From the NCBI RefSeq assembly GCF_015482585.1, contig NZ_CP049742.1:702501-766500 (forward strand): a stretch of 64,000 bases of DNA, written 5' to 3'. The notes beneath the pieces were generated by a model. The model worked only from the letters and a program-made list of their open reading frames with translations. It ran no database searches and was not told where the DNA came from. The stretch comes from Mangrovibacillus cuniculi (GTDB lineage: Bacteria > Bacillota > Bacilli > Bacillales > R1DC41). Shown in pieces: positions 8,672 through 16,566 of this stretch (its first letter is position 1; every line of letters begins with the position of its first letter). The position numbers and the translations under genes are program-made.

Positions 8672-9718
8672 ATGAATAAAATTTATTTATCAGACCATAA
8701 GACGGAATTTATATTTTCCATGCTTCGTTGGATTTTTTTGGTTATTGCAATTTTCTTGTTTTATGTACCTGTTTTTTATGAAAACTTACCGATTATTAGA
8801 GAATCATTTACGTATCTTTTAATACTAGGGTTTATTTACATGACAGTTACACAAGTAGTGTTACAAAAGAAAGACTTGCCCAAACATTGGTTTAAGAAGT
8901 TAGCAGGTGCTGGAGTAGTTTTTGATTTTCTTGCTATGTTTTGGCTTTTCTTTTTAACTGGTGGTGTCATGACCTTTCTTTTTCCAATTGCATATTTTTT
9001 AGTTATGCATGCAACTATCTATTGGAGGATGAAAGGAGCTTTTATCAGCTCAGTTGCTATCTCGCTAGGTTACATTATTGTTTACCTACTTAATGATACA
9101 GATAGTTATACAGAACTTTTTATACTTTGCTTAAATATCTGCTTTATGTGGCTTATTGGTTTGTTTGGTTCGTTAATTGTAATTAGGGAACGATATCATC
9201 TAGGAGAAAAAGAAAGAGCAATTGGATTACTCGCAATAGATTATCTAACCAATTTATACAACCATAGAACGTTCCAGGAAGATTTGAGAGAATTTAACCA
9301 TAAAAAAGAACCATTTTATTTAGTTTTAGGTGATATTGATTACTTTAAACAAACGAATGATCAATATGGCCATGTAGTTGGAGACGAATTATTAAAATCG
9401 CTAGGAGTTACATTTTCAGAATTGATGAAGCGGTACGCATGTCGAGCTTATAGATACGGTGGAGAAGAATTTGCTTTTCTAGTAGATGGTAATATTAAAA
9501 TCGATGTATTTATGAAAGATATGTATCGATATATTCAAAACACAGAAGTTTGCTCCAAAGATATTATCATTTCTATGTCATTTGGGGTAGAGCGAGGTCC
9601 TACAACAATGACACCCACTGAACTCGTAGATAGAGCAGATCAACTTCTATACAAAGCGAAGAATATGGGTAAAAATCAAGCAGTATTATATAATGAGGTA
9701 ACGGTAAAAGGTAGTTAA
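8672..9718 (+). CDS. Membrane diguanylate cyclase (GGDEF)
   Basis: The 348-aa protein has five to six membrane helices in residues 12-175, then a GGDEF domain. The substrate-binding signature GDIDYFKQTND is at about residue 222, and the active-site loop is GGEEF at about residues 263-267, so c-di-GMP synthesis is expected. The inhibitory I-site (RxxD nine residues upstream) reads RYAC, so the Asp is lost and product inhibition through that site is unlikely. The architecture resembles B. subtilis DgcK in topology. It is under the c-di-GMP riboswitch immediately upstream. Confidence 0.93.
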   Translation: MNKIYLSDHKTEFIFSMLRWIFLVIAIFLFYVPVFYENLPIIRESFTYLLILGFIYMTVTQVVLQKKDLPKHWFKKLAGAGVVFDFLAMFWLFFLTGGVMTFLFPIAYFLVMHATIYWRMKGAFISSVAISLGYIIVYLLNDTDSYTELFILCLNICFMWLIGLFGSLIVIRERYHLGEKERAIGLLAIDYLTNLYNHRTFQEDLREFNHKKEPFYLVLGDIDYFKQTNDQYGHVVGDELLKSLGVTFSELMKRYACRAYRYGGEEFAFLVDGNIKIDVFMKDMYRYIQNTEVCSKDIIISMSFGVERGPTTMTPTELVDRADQLLYKAKNMGKNQAVLYNEVTVKGS

Positions 9719-9755
9719 TTTGTTCGGATGCTTGGAAATATAAATGTAAAAATAC

Positions 9756-9786
9756 AAGGGTGTCTTTAATAGAAGACATCCTTAAT
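9756..9786 (+). terminator. Probable terminator of the cyclase gene
   Basis: GGTGTCTT pairs with AAGACATC/C over a 6-nt loop; the T-run after it is short (TTAATT), so efficiency is uncertain. Confidence 0.5.
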
Positions 9787-9801
9787 TCATGGTAGTGAAT
9801 C

Positions 9802-9844
9802 AAAAAAAGCCCTTGAAGAATGACTCTTCAAGGGACTTTTTATT
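9802..9844 (-). terminator. Strong terminator of the nucleoside transporter gene
   Basis: The stem CCCTTGAAGA/TCTTCAAGGG has a 5-nt loop, with A-runs and T-runs on both sides. It directly abuts the stop of the minus-strand transporter and may also serve the cyclase gene. Confidence 0.85.
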
Positions 9845-11063
9845 ATCCAATAAACATTCCTGCGATTGCCGCACTTAGTAAAGAAGCAAGTGCACCGGCA
9901 ATAACTGCACGTACACCCATACGAGCGATGTCTTTACGACGACTTGGAGCAAGTTCTCCTAATCCTCCTAGTAGGATTGCAAGAGAAGATAGGTTTGCGA
10001 ATCCACACAATGCGAAGCTGATTATTGCTACAGTCTTAGCTGATAATTCTCCAATTTGCGGAGCAAATGCAGAGTAAGCAACGAATTCATTGATAACAAT
10101 TTTTTGACCAATAAAGTTACCAGCTTGTACAGCTTCTGACCAAGGTACACCAATAGCAAAAGCTAATGGAGCAAATACATAACCAAGGATTAATTCAAGT
10201 GATAGGTTTTCAAAGCCGAACCAACCACCAATTCCACCTAAAATACCATTTAAAAGTGCTACGATTGCAATAAATGCAAGTAACATTGCTCCGATATTAA
10301 GAGCTAATTGAAGACCAACACTTGCACCGCGAGCAGCAGCGTCGATAACGTTCGTCGATTCAGAATCAACTTCCATTTCAAATTCTGCTGGTTCTGGTTC
10401 AGTAGATGTTTCAGGAACAAATAATTTTGCCATAATTAGTCCAGCAGGTGCAGCCATGAATGATGCAGCAAGCAGGTACTCAAGAGGAACACCTAGTAAA
10501 GAGTATCCAATTAACACGGAACCAGCAACTGATGCAAGTCCCCCTGTCATTACAGCGAAAAGTTCTGATTGAGTCATCTTTGGTAAATAAGGACGCACGA
10601 CAAGAGGAGCTTCCGTTTGTCCAACAAAAATGTTCGCAGCAGCTGACATAGATTCTGCTTTACGAGTACCTAATAGGAACGATAATCCGCCACCTAAGAA
10701 TTTAATGATGACTTGCATAACTTTTAAATAATAAAGGACAGAGATTAATGCAGAGAAGAAAATTACCGTTGGAAGAACATTAAAAGCAAAAACGAATGCA
10801 ATTCCGGATTGCTCTGAGTAAAGTCCACCGAATAGGAAGTTTACACCTTCATTGGCGTAACCAATAACATTATTTACGTACTCAGTGAATTTCTTTAAAC
10901 CGCTAAATCCGCGTTCCCAACCTAAGATTAGAAAAGCAAATATTAACTGTAATGCTAAACCACCAAACACTGTACGAAGGCTGATTTTTGACTTTGCTGA
11001 TGAAAATAAGAATCCAATTCCTAAAATAACAGCAATACCAGCTAATCCCCAAAGAATATTCAT
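9843..11063 (-). CDS. Concentrative nucleoside transporter (NupC family)
   Basis: The 406-aa protein has about ten membrane segments in the CNT arrangement. Family signatures include FAFNVLPTVIFFSAL, GQTEAPLVVRPYL at about residue 150, TGGLASVAGSVL, and a C-terminal CGFANLSSLAI. CNT proteins import nucleosides with Na+ or H+. The start has AAAGGTGGA 6 nt upstream. It is a single gene with its own terminator; two cre-like sites upstream suggest carbon catabolite repression. Which nucleoside is preferred cannot be read. Confidence 0.92.
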   Translation of the reverse strand: MNILWGLAGIAVILGIGFLFSSAKSKISLRTVFGGLALQLIFAFLILGWERGFSGLKKFTEYVNNVIGYANEGVNFLFGGLYSEQSGIAFVFAFNVLPTVIFFSALISVLYYLKVMQVIIKFLGGGLSFLLGTRKAESMSAAANIFVGQTEAPLVVRPYLPKMTQSELFAVMTGGLASVAGSVLIGYSLLGVPLEYLLAASFMAAPAGLIMAKLFVPETSTEPEPAEFEMEVDSESTNVIDAAARGASVGLQLALNIGAMLLAFIAIVALLNGILGGIGGWFGFENLSLELILGYVFAPLAFAIGVPWSEAVQAGNFIGQKIVINEFVAYSAFAPQIGELSAKTVAIISFALCGFANLSSLAILLGGLGELAPSRRKDIARMGVRAVIAGALASLLSAAIAGMFIG

Positions 11064-11193
11064 ATGATGTCCACCTTTCTTTTCTATGACTAGACGTCTG
11101 ATGTCTAAAGATTACTATGAAAGCGCCTAAATAACAAGACATATTTCGACATTTTATTTAATTATGTTTCATCAAGATTACAATTTAACTTTT

Positions 11194-11208
11194 TTGGAAA
11201 CGGTTTCC
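11194..11208. promoter_or_regulatory. cre-like site 1 (CcpA operator)
   Basis: TTGGAAACGGTTTCC contains a perfect 13-bp palindrome and matches WTGNAANCGNWNNCW at all but the last base. It lies about 130 bp upstream of the nucleoside transporter start. Confidence 0.6.
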
Positions 11209-11227
11209 GTAAAATTAGTATGTCTAA

Positions 11228-11242
11228 TTGAAAGCGGTTTAT
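11228..11242. promoter_or_regulatory. cre-like site 2 (CcpA operator)
   Basis: TTGAAAGCGGTTTAT matches the cre consensus except at the penultimate position. Its centre is 34 bp from site 1, close to three helical turns, so both could be bound on one face of the DNA. The rest of 11064-11409 shows no gene. Confidence 0.5.
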
Positions 11243-11367
11243 GTAGTAGACTAGGTAAATTTACGTTTTAGATAGTTGTAAATAATGGATATTGTTAGGG
11301 GAGAAGATGCTTATTTAATGATAAAAGATATCACGTAGGAATTTTAAGTAGTTTTTAACTCACTTTC

Positions 11368-11404
11368 CAAAAAAAGGGTTGCAAAAACCTATGTTTTAGC
11401 AACC
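11368..11404 (-). terminator. Terminator of the sortase operon
   Basis: On the minus strand GGTTGC pairs with GCAACC around an A/T-rich loop and is followed by a run of T. It is placed directly after the sortase stop codon. Confidence 0.75.
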
Positions 11405-11409
11405 TTACG

Positions 11410-12051
11410 TTATCCTTCAATTAAAGTTGTATAGACAACTAATCTCTCTTCATGCTCTTGGATGGAGCGATCATAAATACCTGTACAAGTAAGTAAATTT
11501 AATCTTGGAGTTTGGGATGGACCGAATATTTGAGCAATTGGAGCTTCATTTCGGTCATAAGCAACCAATTTTTCTACTTCAAACGTTTTTTTGTTATCAT
11601 TTACATCGTATACTTCTACAATATCTCCTGGTTTTAAATTCTTTAAATAGAAAAAGACTGCTGGACCAGTATAATCATCTACATGGGCTGCTAAGATAGA
11701 ATTTCCCTTTTCCCCTGGTTTTTTACCAGGTTCAAACCATCCAACTTCTTCACCGTTATCTGGAACGGTCATTTCTGCATTTTCGTTTAATCCATGTTCT
11801 GTTATAGGTGCATCAATATCCAAAGAAGGTATGACAATACGTGCTGGTTCAATTCCTTCATATATAGGCATATCTTGTTCAGTAGAATTTTTATCTTGTT
11901 CGTTACTTTTATCTATTGTACTATTAACAGGTTGTGCCTGTTGTTTCGTTGCAGGTGGTGGTGTAGTGGTAGTGTCTTCTGTTGAAAAATCTCCTGCTGA
12001 GCAGCCACTCAGCAGGAGAATAGCAAAAGCTATAGAAATGTGTTTACGCAT
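11410..12051 (-). CDS. Class F-type sortase, lipoprotein form
   Basis: The 213-aa protein has a signal peptide ending in lipobox LSGC (Cys17), then a Ser/Thr/Gln-rich linker to about residue 60, then a sortase beta-barrel. The catalytic His is in ILAAHVDDYTG (about 121), Cys in LNLLTCTG (about 188) and Arg in EERLVVYT (about 203). The fold, short length and TCT motif fit the class D/F group. The start codon overlaps the stop of the upstream DUF4397 gene by one base, so the two are translationally coupled. It probably attaches that protein to the cell wall. A lipid anchor instead of a membrane helix is unusual for a sortase. Confidence 0.85.
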   Translation of the reverse strand: MRKHISIAFAILLLSGCSAGDFSTEDTTTTPPPATKQQAQPVNSTIDKSNEQDKNSTEQDMPIYEGIEPARIVIPSLDIDAPITEHGLNENAEMTVPDNGEEVGWFEPGKKPGEKGNSILAAHVDDYTGPAVFFYLKNLKPGDIVEVYDVNDNKKTFEVEKLVAYDRNEAPIAQIFGPSQTPRLNLLTCTGIYDRSIQEHEERLVVYTTLIEG

Positions 12052-12833
12052 TATTGTGCAGACTTTTTGCGGAAAGCGAAGAATGCCACTACACCAAGGC
12101 CTGCAATTGCAGCTGCGATTGGAGCTGCATTAGAAGTTGATTGAGAAGCTCCACCCATACCTGTTTTCGGCATTTCAGAAGGCATTACAGAACCATCTTC
12201 AAGTACTAAAACTTCAAGATTTTCAGCAGTATTTACTGCAAATACGGAGTAAACAGTGTTTTCAGCAAGAGTAGTGCCAGATAAGTCTAACACTTGAGTA
12301 CCGTCTGGAGTACGGATTTCAAGGTCATACGTACCAGGATCTAATTCTTGATAATCTGTCACTGCTTTGAATGCAGCTCCAGCAAACAATGCATCTCCAC
12401 CTACAAGGCCAACGTCAACTGTTGGAGCGTCAGGAGATAAGTGACCAACACGTACTTTCGTTTTACCTTCTGTTACATTCATGGAATCTTCAGCAACTAC
12501 TAATTCAATGTTTTCAAGAGTATTAGCTGCTGCTACTGTGTATGCTTTACCAGCTTCTACTGTTAAAGTTTGAGAAATTACTGGATTTTCAGTAGTACCA
12601 GCTGCGAAGATTTCTACTTCATGATCACCAGCAGGAACTGAAAGATAATCCGTTGCTGCTTTAAATGCAGCATTCTCAACAGTAAGTTCACCATTTACAT
12701 AAATATCAACTGCAGGTGCATCAGGTGATGCGTGAACAATACGTACCATCGCATCATCATTTGCAAAGGCACCTGTTGCCATTACAGCAAGCATCATTAC
12801 CGCTGTAAAAATAGAAGCAACGACTTTCTTCAT
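12051..12833 (-). CDS. DUF4397 surface protein with LPXTG-like sorting signal
   Basis: The 260-aa protein has a signal peptide (residues 1-24, cleavage near GAFAN) and two tandem DUF4397 domains, each with VRIVHASPDAPAVDIYVNG-like or VRVGHLSPDAPTVDVG opening strands. The C-terminus has MPKTG, a Gly/Ser/Ala stretch, a hydrophobic helix and the positive tail RKKSAQ, that is, a cell-wall sorting signal with Met in place of Leu. The start at 12833 is preferred because GAGGAGTGG lies upstream; the longer frame to 12908 lacks a ribosome binding site. Its function is unknown; it is the presumed substrate of the next gene. Confidence 0.88.
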   Translation of the reverse strand: MKKVVASIFTAVMMLAVMATGAFANDDAMVRIVHASPDAPAVDIYVNGELTVENAAFKAATDYLSVPAGDHEVEIFAAGTTENPVISQTLTVEAGKAYTVAAANTLENIELVVAEDSMNVTEGKTKVRVGHLSPDAPTVDVGLVGGDALFAGAAFKAVTDYQELDPGTYDLEIRTPDGTQVLDLSGTTLAENTVYSVFAVNTAENLEVLVLEDGSVMPSEMPKTGMGGASQSTSNAAPIAAAIAGLGVVAFFAFRKKSAQ

Positions 12834-13104
12834 AATAATCCACTCCTCGAATTGTTTTTTCACAAACATATGTATTTGGTTTGTGTAATATATGTATAAC
12901 ATTTGCACACGTTTTGTTTCAACTGAAAGTGTGGCTGGAATGTGCTAATGAGATACAAAACATATGTTTACCAATAATTAGAAAAGTATGTACTGAAACG
13001 AATAAAGATATTTTGTTAGTAGAATTGGTAAAGTTAGAGTAGATTGCGGGAAGGTAATGGAAAATGTACAATAAGTATGCAGAGACAAGAAAGTAGGGAA
13101 AAGT

Positions 13105-14685
13105 ATGTCCACATTAAAAAAAGAAGTACAATCACGTAAGACATTTGCTATCATCTCTCACCCAGATGCAGGAAAAACAACTTTAACGGAACAGTTACTG
13201 TTATTTGGAGGAGCAATTAGAGCAGCGGGAACTGTTAAAGGGAAGAAATCTGGTAAGTTTGCAACTTCTGACTGGATGGAAATTGAAAAGCAACGTGGGA
13301 TATCTGTTACGTCCTCCGTTATGCAGTTTGATTATGATGGATATCGTGTAAATATATTAGATACCCCTGGTCACCAAGACTTTTCAGAAGATACGTACCG
13401 TACATTAATGGCTGTAGATAGTGCAGTAATGATCATTGATGCAGCAAAAGGTATTGAAGCACAGACATTAAAGCTATTTAAAGTTTGTAAAATGCGAGGC
13501 ATACCTATCTTCACTTTTATGAATAAATTAGATCGTCAAGGTAAAGCTCCACTAGAATTATTAGCTGAATTAGAAGAAGTGATGGGGATTGAAACATATC
13601 CAATGAACTGGCCTATCGGAATGGGAAAAGAATTCTTAGGAATTTATGATCGTCATCATAAACGAATTGAGCAATTTAGAGTGGAAGAAGATCAACGCTT
13701 TATTCCTTTAAATCAAGATGGGGAAATTGAAGGAGATCATTCATTAAAGCAGTCAGGCTTATATGATCAAACGTTAGAAGAAATTGAATTACTAAACGAA
13801 GCAGGGAATGATTTCTCTAGTGAAAGAATTGCAGCGGGAGATTTGACACCAGTATTCTTCGGAAGTGCACTAACAAACTTTGGTGTGCAAACATTTTTAG
13901 AAACATACTTAAAGTATGCTCCTTCCCCTCAACCAAGAAAAACGACAACAGGAGAAATAGATCCAGAAAATGAAGAGTTCTCTGGTTTTGTCTTCAAAAT
14001 TCAGGCAAACATGAACCCTGCTCACCGTGATCGAATTGCTTTTGTTCGTGTGTGCTCTGGTAAGTTCGAACGCGGAATGAGTGTTACTTTATCAAGAACG
14101 GGTAAATCCATGAAGCTTTCGCAATCTACATCTTTCCTTGCAGAAGAAAGAGCAACAGTGGAAGAAGCAGTAAGTGGTGATATTGTAGGGTTGTATGACA
14201 CGGGAACGTATCAGATTGGAGACACCATAGTAGGTGGGAAAGATAAAATCCAATATGAGCGTCTTCCACAATTCACACCTGAGTTGTTTATGAAAGTAAC
14301 GGCAAAGAATGTAATGAAACAAAAGTCATTCCATAAAGGTGTTCAACAACTTGTGCAAGAAGGAGCTATTCAGTTATTCAAAACATACCGAACAGAAGAC
14401 TACATTTTAGGAGCTGTTGGTCAACTTCAGTTTGAAGTATTTGAGCACCGTATGAAAAATGAGTACAATGCTGAAGTATTAATGGAGCCGATGGGTAATA
14501 AAGTGGCACGTTGGGTAGAGGACCAAACAATTGATGATCGCTACTCTAGTTCTCGAAGCATGTTAGTAAAAGATCGTTATGACCAATTGGTGTTCTTATA
14601 CGAAAATGAATTTGCACTTAGATGGTTCCAAGATAAAAACCCAGATATTAAACTGAGTAACCCAATGGATTTATCGGAAGCATAA
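13105..14685 (+). CDS. prfC: Peptide chain release factor 3
   Basis: The 526-aa translational GTPase matches the length of RF3. The G-domain motifs are SHPDAGKTT (P-loop, residues 17-25), QRGIS with VTSS (switch I), DTPGHQD (G3) and MNKLDR (G4). Downstream are EF-Tu-like domain II and an RF3-specific C-terminal domain with GQLQFEVFE. It removes RF1/RF2 from the ribosome after termination, using GTP. B. subtilis lacks this gene, so it is an addition relative to that chromosome. It is a single gene with its own terminator. Confidence 0.95.
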   Translation: MSTLKKEVQSRKTFAIISHPDAGKTTLTEQLLLFGGAIRAAGTVKGKKSGKFATSDWMEIEKQRGISVTSSVMQFDYDGYRVNILDTPGHQDFSEDTYRTLMAVDSAVMIIDAAKGIEAQTLKLFKVCKMRGIPIFTFMNKLDRQGKAPLELLAELEEVMGIETYPMNWPIGMGKEFLGIYDRHHKRIEQFRVEEDQRFIPLNQDGEIEGDHSLKQSGLYDQTLEEIELLNEAGNDFSSERIAAGDLTPVFFGSALTNFGVQTFLETYLKYAPSPQPRKTTTGEIDPENEEFSGFVFKIQANMNPAHRDRIAFVRVCSGKFERGMSVTLSRTGKSMKLSQSTSFLAEERATVEEAVSGDIVGLYDTGTYQIGDTIVGGKDKIQYERLPQFTPELFMKVTAKNVMKQKSFHKGVQQLVQEGAIQLFKTYRTEDYILGAVGQLQFEVFEHRMKNEYNAEVLMEPMGNKVARWVEDQTIDDRYSSSRSMLVKDRYDQLVFLYENEFALRWFQDKNPDIKLSNPMDLSEA

Positions 14686-14687
14686 AA

Positions 14688-14742
14688 GAAGAAGAGCTGC
14701 TATTTTAACTGAAAGAAATTCAGTTATTTAGTAGCTTTTTTT
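14688..14742 (+). terminator. Terminator of prfC
   Basis: The stem combines AGCTGCTA with TAGTAGCT and an inner AACTGAA/TTCAGTT helix, followed by seven T. Repeat R2 copy A begins in its T-tract. Confidence 0.8.
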
Positions 14743-14814
14743 GTTACATGAACAGTAACAAAAAAAGCGTTAACCACGTAATGTTATTCGTATTCAGCTG
14801 AGTTTCTTCATTAC
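14740..14814 (+). repeat. R2 repeat copy A (degenerate)
   Basis: The element of about 75 bp aligns end to end with copy C with a single one-base indel. It keeps the first stem GTTAC/GTAAC and the CCACGT-AATG centre, but the second stem and the outer ACTCATC/GATGAGT pairing have decayed. It sits between prfC and nhaC, starting in the prfC terminator. Confidence 0.6.
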
Positions 14815-14945
14815 AGGATCAATTTTAGTTGCGTTCTTGCCTAAATAGGAAACTTTCATTGACAACGAGTCAATTCTAGCTTACTATTACTTTATACTTT
14901 AACACTAAAAAGCGTTTAAGCGTTTATGTAGAGAGGAGAACGAAG

Positions 14946-16334
14946 ATGGTAAACACCCCCGTTCTTTCTGCCAAATTTTCATTAATCGTAACAGTGCTTA
15001 TGCTTTCTGTTTTTTCGATTGCATTGATTAAATTGGAAATGGTACCTCATATACCAGTCTTGTTTAATTTAGCGTTGTTATTTGTGATAGGACTTTGGAA
15101 GAAAATGAACCAAAAACAATTAATGGAAGGAATCACTAAAGGAGTGTCCATGGTTGTTTCAGCAATTATTTTATTTATCTTAATAGGTATTACTGTAGCT
15201 TCATGGATGGCAGTAGGGACTATCCCATTTTTACTTGGCCAAGTTTTAGAATGGGTATCTCCACAATTTTTCTTTGTGTCTGTATTACTCATTACTTCGG
15301 TTGTAGGTGTTCTTTTAGGAAGCTCACTTACTACAGTAGCAACCATGGGAGTTATATTTGTTAGTATCGCAGAAGTATTAGGATTATCTTTACCTATTAC
15401 AGTAGGTGCAATTGTATCTGGCGCTTTTTTTGGAGATAAGATGTCACCGTTATCGGATACTACTTCTCTAGCATCCTCAACGGTAGGTGTAGATTTATTT
15501 GAGCATATTAAAAGTATGATGGTTACGACGGTCCCAGCATTTTTTGTAAGTGTTATATTATTCTTGCTGATACCAATCAATAGTTCAGAGGTATCAGGAA
15601 ACAATTCAATAGTTGAAGTATCGTCAGTCATAAAAAGCATGTCTCTAAATCCAATTATCGTACTACTTCCCTTAGTAGTTTTATTGATTTGCACGGTTAC
15701 AAAACAATCTGGAATTATCTCGCTATTCTTAAGCAGTCTAACGGCAATCGTTACATTAATTCTACAGTCAAAAGGAAACATGATTGGTGGTTTAATCATG
15801 GATGGATATGTAAGTACTACTGGTCAAGAAGTTGTTGATTCTTTATTAACACGTGGTGGTATAAATAGCATGATGTTTACCATTTCATTGGTCATTTTAG
15901 TGGCCGGTTTAGCAGGTTTGAGTATTTCACTCGGAATAATAAAGCAGTTATCAGATTGGGTAATGCGTAGTGTAAGGAAGAGATCATCCGTTGTTAGATC
16001 TAGTTTAGCTACTTCTTTTGGATTGAACTTTATAGTAGGAGAGCAATATCTTTCTATTTTATTAACTGGACAGGCGTATCAACAATCCTTTGAAGAAAAA
16101 TCAATTGATAAACGGGTATTAGCGAGAGTAATGGAAGATGGAGGAACAGTAATTAATCCCTTAGTTCCGTGGAGTGTTTGTGGAATTTTTATTTCAAATA
16201 TGTTAGGGGTCCCTACGTTGGCTTACGTTCCTTTTAGTTTCTTCTGTATAGCTTGTTTACTTATAAGTTTCTTCCTTGCAGATTACAGATTTTTGCGTTC
16301 TAGAAGTCATACAAGTTCCACACAAACAATGTAA
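14946..16334 (+). CDS. nhaC: Na+/H+ antiporter, NhaC family
   Basis: The 462-aa protein has about eleven to twelve membrane segments. Family signatures are GAIVSGAFFGDKMSPLSDTT at about residue 155 and the C-terminal EDGGTVINPLVPW at about 397. NhaC proteins export Na+ in exchange for H+ and support alkali and salt tolerance. The start has GAGAGGAGAACG upstream. It is a single gene between two clear terminators. Substrate range in this family also includes malate/lactate exchange (MleN), which cannot be excluded by eye. Confidence 0.85.
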   Translation: MVNTPVLSAKFSLIVTVLMLSVFSIALIKLEMVPHIPVLFNLALLFVIGLWKKMNQKQLMEGITKGVSMVVSAIILFILIGITVASWMAVGTIPFLLGQVLEWVSPQFFFVSVLLITSVVGVLLGSSLTTVATMGVIFVSIAEVLGLSLPITVGAIVSGAFFGDKMSPLSDTTSLASSTVGVDLFEHIKSMMVTTVPAFFVSVILFLLIPINSSEVSGNNSIVEVSSVIKSMSLNPIIVLLPLVVLLICTVTKQSGIISLFLSSLTAIVTLILQSKGNMIGGLIMDGYVSTTGQEVVDSLLTRGGINSMMFTISLVILVAGLAGLSISLGIIKQLSDWVMRSVRKRSSVVRSSLATSFGLNFIVGEQYLSILLTGQAYQQSFEEKSIDKRVLARVMEDGGTVINPLVPWSVCGIFISNMLGVPTLAYVPFSFFCIACLLISFFLADYRFLRSRSHTSSTQTM

Positions 16335-16335
16335 A

Positions 16336-16377
16336 AAATGATGCAGTACCAATCGTGGTACTGCATCATTTTTTATT
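16336..16377 (+). terminator. Terminator of nhaC
   Basis: AAAATGATGCAGTACCA pairs perfectly with TGGTACTGCATCATTTT around a 5-base loop and is followed by TTATT. It is among the strongest stems in the window. Confidence 0.9.
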
Positions 16378-16566
16378 GATTTGTGTACAGTAATAACTCA
16401 CCTTCCACCTGTTAATGTAGTCAAAGAGTAGAGAATGTTTTATAAATAATTGGGATAAAAGAACATTTTCAAGCAGGAGTGTGCTAATAATAGTGGTTAA
16501 ATTTGCATGTACTTTATAAAAAATCTAATATAAACATAATGTATTAAACAACAGGAGGAGCAATTA

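Noticed and set aside
15047-15799. 250-codon frame antisense to nhaC
   Set aside because: Long antisense frames are common opposite hydrophobic AT-rich genes; no ribosome binding site and a Thr/Lys/Ile-rich product without domains.
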